Shown in pieces: positions 58,911-64,000 of a stretch of 64,000 nucleotides of DNA. This DNA is from Trichoderma breve (lineage: Eukaryota; Ascomycota; Sordariomycetes; Hypocreales; Hypocreaceae): positions 1,116,001 to 1,180,000 of the forward strand of contig NC_079233.1 of the NCBI RefSeq assembly GCF_028502605.1, read 5' to 3'. The notes below the pieces were generated by a model that was not told the DNA's origin, ran no database searches, and was given only the letters and a program-made list of their open reading frames with translations. Position 1 is the first letter of the stretch. Each line of letters begins with the position of its first letter. Made by a program: the position numbers and the translations under genes.

Positions 58911-58939
58911 CGTCGTGTCGTGTCGTCGTGTGTCGTGTC
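58911..58939. repeat. GTGTC/GTC microsatellite
   Basis: Tandem GTGTC and GTC units (CGTCGTGTCGTGTCGTCGTG and on). A short slippage-type repeat in the gene-poor region. Confidence 0.75.
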
Positions 58940-59329
58940 AACAGTTTGGCGCAATGCGCAGAGAGAGAGACGAAATCTGCCTATCCACATATTGCTGTGC
59001 AAGAGATATCGATGCGTCGCACAACATATATGAATATTGTGCCTTGGGACGACAACAGGCATCATATAGCTCCCTGCCTGTATTTAGGTATGCACACTTT
59101 AGTCACGCACACACTCACATACCTATATACTAGGCTGCCTTCGTGCCTTACTTGGTCCTTTTAGGGACGCACACCAAGGCCGCGGTCCTTTTGAATTGAA
59201 TGAAGCAGGAAAACAAGATCAAGAGACCCGCTCTGATGCCCAACTCACGCCCCCTTTCGGCCTATCGTCAGTCAGTCGTGTGTGCTTAGTTGTCACCGTC
59301 AGGATGCCCCGCCGTCATCCCGTGCTCAC

Positions 59330-59354
59330 TTTTTTTTTTTTTTTTTTTTTTTTT
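59330..59354. repeat. 25-base poly-T run
   Basis: An uninterrupted run of 25 T, followed by CC and six more T. Much longer than other homopolymers in the window. It could mark the A-tail of a retroposed copy on the minus strand or be plain slippage; I saw no flanking target-site duplication. Confidence 0.85.
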
Positions 59355-62123
59355 CCTTTTTTACCCTTCCCTGCTGCTTTCTTTTTCTCGTTGGCTTCTT
59401 AGCCTTTCCCTCCCTTCCTTCGGGGCTCAGATATTCGACCCTTTGTACTCCGTATTGTACAGGTATTGTTGCATGTATGTATTGATACACGATTCCAGGC
59501 GCAGGGTTGGAAGTAATGCGTTGGCACTTCGCTTTTAGATCCCCCAGAGTCGAGTGGTTCAGACTTCGCGATGCCGCTTGAGTGGGTGGTAGTACATGGC
59601 ATACAGCGACTTCAGCCTTAACACGCATTAAGTGGCATCACCGCTAATGCAGTCGTCGTGTGCTCCACAGACCTGCACCACAGAACTGTAGTACATTCGT
59701 GTTTAGCTGACATTGAGATCCTGCGGTATGGGCTCCAAACGCGGGTGGGCCACCGAGAATAAATAACCGCTCCAAAATGAAGGAGGCGGAAGAGGAGAGA
59801 CAGTCTTCTGTGATAGAGTCGTGCTGAAAAAGTAACTAATCGGTGCCGACGTGATATGGGCTTCTCATCACTGGACATTCAGACGCTGCTTTCCCATCTG
59901 CCACTCGTGTTGTGATGATATTATGGCCTAGCAGCACCGAGTACTCGTAATCCGCAATTTTGCTCTACACAGAGGTATCGACCAGCCTAGTAGGAACTAG
60001 TAATTGTCAGCTGGACCTCCCTCGATCTACTACTCACGTCTCCAGTTGGTTCGTCGCCTAACACATCCACGCCATAGGCATGTGCACTTTGTATGTATAT
60101 GTGCGCGTATGCACATATAACAAACGCCCATAGATGCACGCCCGCCCTGCCAGCAATCTCGGCATCCCAAGGGGGAAGCATCCTAGTGGCTGGCTCTTGC
60201 AACACAACCTCAGCGCATTCAAGAATACCACTTGGTATACGTTGACAGGTAGCCGATGTTGCAGACAGCCTCCATACCTGACGGCATATTGGTCCCAAGT
60301 AATATGCACGTATGCACCCATAGCTCAGGAGAGTGGTCCCTTTCAGGTAGTCTCGCAGCCAGAACGCCGGTTCGGTTCCTCTCTCTTCTTTTTTGTTTCC
60401 ATCTCTTTCTTTCCTAGCTTCCCCATCCGTATTTTCATACGTACCCACTCAGCCCTGCTGCTTAGATGGGAGGGGCCATGTATGTGTTTGCCAGCAACTG
60501 GTAAGCTGGCGACAAGGTGTTGAGACAACTCATCGAGCCATGAACTTGGTGCCCGGGATTGGGATCCGGCGGACACGCCGGCACCACCAAACGCCAGCAA
60601 TTCTGAAAGCTGTACTCCGTATGACTCTGTATTTCTGGCTGACAGCGTGGATGGGACCTGCTCCGCACATGCATTAGCACTGCCTGGATTGCCTCGGAGT
60701 ACAGTAAATGCTAATGGGTAGCAAACTTATAAGAGCCGCGTCACACGGACTGTCGACCGGGGAATCAGTGGTTCACGGCCGAGCTGGCATGAAGGTGAGT
60801 ACGGAGCACGGAGTGGCTGGTTGCGCGACAGCGCAGAAACTTGGCTTTGACGGCTGCACACCTCCAAATCATATTGGCCCAAAGCAGGAGTGCCACAGAG
60901 CCACAGTCGTATGCTTTGGTCGGCAGAGATGATACCAAGATAGGCAGAAGAAGAGATTTCAGCAGTGAGAGGATGAGCAGTGCTGATTTGTATGCACCAA
61001 TTGTATCGGGTGGGTAAGGGTATTGAGGATGACTGAATCCCCCTGGTCGTTCGGCAGACGTATCAAGGCTCAGAATCCAGCAGCGCCGATACTTGGGAAA
61101 ATGGAGCCTGGTATCGTCCCCCTTGTCAGCCTCTGCTGAACGGCTGTTGTATTGCTGAAGCTGGTGAGAGACGGATCAGCCATCGTGCCCATTGTGGCCC
61201 AAGAAGTTGTTTTTTTAGCCATCCATGCATGCAACGTGTATGTGGGTATGCTTCTTGGTGTGGGTGGTTTATATGCCTGTATGCATGGCCGCAGTACTTG
61301 GAGGTGAAGTCGAAGATGGTCTATCACGACGTCTCTGCCTATCTGTCTGTCTTTCTGTCTCGTCTCTATTCCCTTTTCTCGATACCTTAGGCATCCAGCC
61401 TGTCTTGACGTCAGTACCTCTACATGTACGGTACCCAAGACATCCCCGTAGTATTTGTCCGCATCTGTGGTAAATGGAAAGTACAAGTCGCAGCAGCCGG
61501 CAAGGGCGAACAGCTGCCTCCATACAAAATAGGTGCACTGACCTTAATCTGTCCGGTGTGGGGCTCGCCGGCAGTAGTGCCGCTTTTGCACGGCGGTGGC
61601 TTCCTTGTCTTCCTTGTCACTCCAGTAGGTCAAGGTACTAAATAGGGCCTCTGTAGTACGGGGTAAGGAGTATGGAGAAGTACGAGGTACTATGAGGTAC
61701 TGCCCTCCACGCCGCGTGGTTTGGGCTGGGACCGGGTATCAAGTACGGGGAAGATACCTATTCAGAGTTGCCAGGGGCAGGGGCAATGACTTTGGACATC
61801 GTCGTGCCTCCCATTGGCATAGCGGCTGAGATCCGGCCTAATGACGCTAACAAGATGCATTGTGCCTGCCCTGTGTTTTCACTTTGGGATATCACTCGGC
61901 GGTGCCATCTTTCTACTCGTCGTGTGCTCTGCTGATAGGTTTTGATATTGCCGAAACCGAAACCTGTACTGTATCAGCAACTTCATTATTCATTTGGAAC
62001 CCGGAGAACGAAGAAAAACGTGTCTCAGACATCGGCCTCCGAATTTGGCCATGTCATGCTCTCGCGCTGGGAATAGGCGAGCAATAGGACAGGACGAGAT
62101 GAACGTCGAATGCTACCTCAACG

Positions 62124-62144
62124 CAGCACAGCACAGCACAGCAC
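62124..62144. repeat. GCACA pentanucleotide run
   Basis: About four tandem GCACA units (CAGCACAGCACAGCACAGCA). A microsatellite with no evident function. Confidence 0.75.
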
Positions 62145-63380
62145 CTACAGCGCATCGCTCCCACACACACGCACTGACAATTCACACCCCACCCTCCTAC
62201 TGGTAGACTCAAGCTCAACCTTGAAATTACATGGACTCCATCTATTGGCATCTCATACACCAATACTTTGCCGGTGCAGGGGAGTCAAAGTCGAGCCAGA
62301 AAAAGGAAAGCAGACAATCACCATCCACCGACCAGCCCCAGCAAATGATCCCGGCCCCATCACAATCGTCCGCCTCCAACAGAACAGCTGCTTGAATTGA
62401 AGCTTGCTTCTTTGGCCCCATGCCCGCCTTGTGCTCCCCATGCTAGTCGTCTTTTTTTAACCCCCGGTCCTGAGCTACATGTGGCAGAGAATCCAACAGC
62501 AGCGTCAGAAAAGTTAATGACCCTCTCTGCTTTTGCTTCTGCTCGGCCATCATCTCCCCCTTAACGTCGCCGATGGACCAGAATAGAAACCCAATGGACA
62601 TATGAGAGCATATAGAGAGACGCCTCCTTGTACGCCTTGCCGTCCATTGTAATATTTGTACTCCCCTTTGCCTTGACCGTTGTCTAGGCCCTCTTACATG
62701 CAGTCTGCCGCAGCCGCTCCGTGTCAAACACGCCAACCCTGAGCTGCAAGTATTGACAGCGCAATCACCACCTCGACGCCTAAATTTGATACCAAGACTC
62801 TCGTTTTTTTTTTCTCCGGCCCGCCTGCATCTAATTCCTACTAGCTTCTCACCGGCTGCCACATCACACATACGGCTGCTTCTCATCTGCTGGGGCCCCC
62901 TAGTCCATCGTCTCGGATGATTCATCCTCGTCCACTTGTTCTCTCCACCAAGGTCGAGAAACAAGACCAGCCCCCGTCAGGCCGAGTCCACCACGATATA
63001 AGACATCGCGTCTGCGCCGTCTGAACCACAGACTCCTCTCTCTTTTCCATCCCGCCATCCCCAGACCAGTGCTTTGACTGTCTTGATCAACGCAAAAGTG
63101 CTCAGATTCACCCCACACGCCGCTTTTCCTGCTTTGGATACAGATACTCCCTTGAGAGCCGCCATCCATCCCTCATTTCATTCCAGCCTTTGCTCGATCC
63201 GCCATACTATATAATACCTATAAAGTCCGCCACGCCTCACCTTTCTTCCCCTCGACCATTGGCCTCTTCGACGTTCGACACCATCATATACGCAATCACC
63301 TTCTCACCCCTTTGCTTCCCCTCGATCTCGAACATATATACTACACCAATCATACCTATCCACTACCTATAATACCCACA

Positions 63381-63787
63381 ATGTCGTCCACCACCTCCTC
63401 TGCTTCTTCCTACACCTCTGGCTCAACCTGGCAAGAGCGCCTTGAAGGTACGAACGGCCACATCCGCCATTGACCCTCGCCTTGACATGACTGACCTGAT
63501 ATATAGAGGCTTGCCGCGATGCTCAGATCATGCCCCCTACTTTCCAGATTGTGTCTGATCGCCGAGGTATGCACTCATTCACTCCTACTACCTATTAGGC
63601 ACTTGATTGTGTCCATTGGCTAACAGATTCTTGTTTTCTAGGCGGCCGAACAGCTTGGTCCAGCCAAGTCACAATCCGAGGCCAGACTCTCGCAGCACGA
63701 TACTGGTACGATGGCAAGAATCTGAACAATGCCAAAGAAGATGCCGCCGAGTGCGCCCTGAACTGGCTGAGCAGGGCGGCTTGGTGA
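63381..63787 (+). CDS. 90-aa stand-alone dsRNA-binding-motif protein
   Basis: Three exons, 63381-63447, 63507-63566 and 63642-63787, join in frame to give 90 aa. After a Ser/Thr-rich N-terminus the protein is almost wholly one double-stranded RNA-binding motif: helix 1 WQERLEEACRDAQI, strand 1 PPTFQIVSDRR, strand 2 TAWSSQVTIRGQTLAARYW, then KNLNNAKEDAAECALNWL as the KK-A-A helix 2 equivalent. All three parts of the fold come together only after splicing, and no other domain is present. It could bind dsRNA and modulate RNAi or RNA editing-like steps, or use the fold for protein contact; the exact function is unknown. The ATG follows CCCACA. Both introns are short (59 and 75 nt) with GTACGA and GTATGC donors. 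Confidence 0.82.
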
Positions 63788-64000
63788 GCAGTCACCGCTA
63801 CTTGCATGCCTAGTAGCATTGTTCGCTGGTGCTACGGAATTTTCGCTGCCCGCCACAAGATGTCGAGGATGCAGCTCAATGGCTTGCATACCTGGCTTTT
63901 CGTTCCTTCTCTTTTCTACTTTTTTCGCTCTCTTTTCATTTTCTTTGTAGGGTTTCTCATCATGTTTGGAGTTGGAGTACAGAGAAAGAAAGCCTTCCAC
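63788..64000. other. 3' region of the dsRBM gene
   Basis: 213 bases, T-rich, with no coding signal except a minus-strand open stretch of low-complexity Lys/Glu codons that overlaps the dsRBM exon in antisense. Confidence 0.45.

Larger units (their letters stand above)
55518..63380. other. 7.9 kb gene-poor region
   Basis: No open frame with family features and no joinable exon series on either strand. It holds a 25-T run, a GTGTC run (58911-58939), a GCACA run (62124-62144), three exact copies of TACTCCGTA (58849, 59446 and 60613) and more degenerate ones (60694-60701, 60799-60815, 61657-61700). Two open stretches, 60448-59987 and 62964-62443 on the minus strand, are low-complexity or of mixed composition and are not called. 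A pyrimidine-rich leader precedes the dsRBM gene. Confidence 0.5.

Noticed and set aside
59987..60448. Minus-strand open frame of 153 codons
   Set aside because: No domain signature and composition typical of non-coding DNA here.
62443..62964. Minus-strand open frame of 173 codons in the gene-poor region
   Set aside because: Mixed low-complexity composition, no family match by eye; antisense to the likely leader of the dsRBM gene.

Overview
This is a filamentous-ascomycete (fungal) chromosome segment. Most genes are split by short introns (59-148 nt) with GTANGT-type donors, CTAAC-like branch sites and YAG acceptors, and long pyrimidine-rich leaders separate the genes. Gene content (a GlcNAc catabolic cluster with an Ndt80-like regulator, a GH3-GNAT fusion, an SREBP with a DUF2014-type tail, two P450s) points to a Sordariomycete. 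Trichoderma (Hypocreales) is the best guess, but that is an inference. I found no transposon, CRISPR, rRNA or tRNA.

Layout. 1-5 kb: two divergent cytochrome P450 genes. The left one (ent-kaurene-oxidase-like) runs off the edge and has an odd N-terminal hinge; the right one contains an apparent 6-nt microexon. 5.4-7.1 kb: an AAA ATPase of the fungal BCS1-like type. 7.5-28.8 kb: a complete N-acetylglucosamine (GlcNAc) utilisation cluster. It holds a NagZ-type GH3 protein fused to a GNAT domain (nag3), GlcNAc-6-phosphate deacetylase (dac1), the Ndt80-like regulator ron1, glucosamine-6-phosphate deaminase (dam1) and a GlcNAc-kinase-type hexokinase (hxk3). nag3/dac1 and dam1/hxk3 are divergent pairs, with ron1 between them.

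29.8-33.5 kb: a multi-BRCT protein of the Rtt107/Brc1 type, tail to tail with the ESCRT-II subunit gene vps25. 34.2-35.0 kb: an unrecognised two-exon gene. 36.4-39.5 kb: an SREBP-type bHLH factor with polyglutamine tracts, preceded by about 5 kb without a convincing gene. 44.7-46.2 kb: a single-pass membrane protein of unknown function. 47.9-50.9 kb: an Srs2/UvrD-type helicase. 51.2 kb: a 75-aa probable mitochondrial membrane protein. 53.1-55.5 kb: neutral ceramidase. 55.5-63.4 kb: about 7.9 kb without a convincing gene, with microsatellites and a recurring TACTCCGTA motif. 63.4-63.8 kb: a three-exon gene for a 90-aa protein that is almost entirely one dsRNA-binding motif.

How the genes work together. 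In the cluster, HXK3 would phosphorylate GlcNAc, DAC1 deacetylate GlcNAc-6-P, DAM1 convert glucosamine-6-P to fructose-6-P plus ammonia, and RON1 induce the set. NAG3 would act on a chitin- or peptidoglycan-derived substrate, or have a changed role, because its NagZ catalytic residues are replaced. The best candidates for new biology are those NAG3 substitutions and its acetyltransferase fusion, two short upstream reading frames abutting the ron1 start, the 6-nt P450 microexon, the altered ceramidase nucleophile motif and the repeated intergenic TACTCCGTA element. All exon joins were made by hand and checked for reading-frame continuity.
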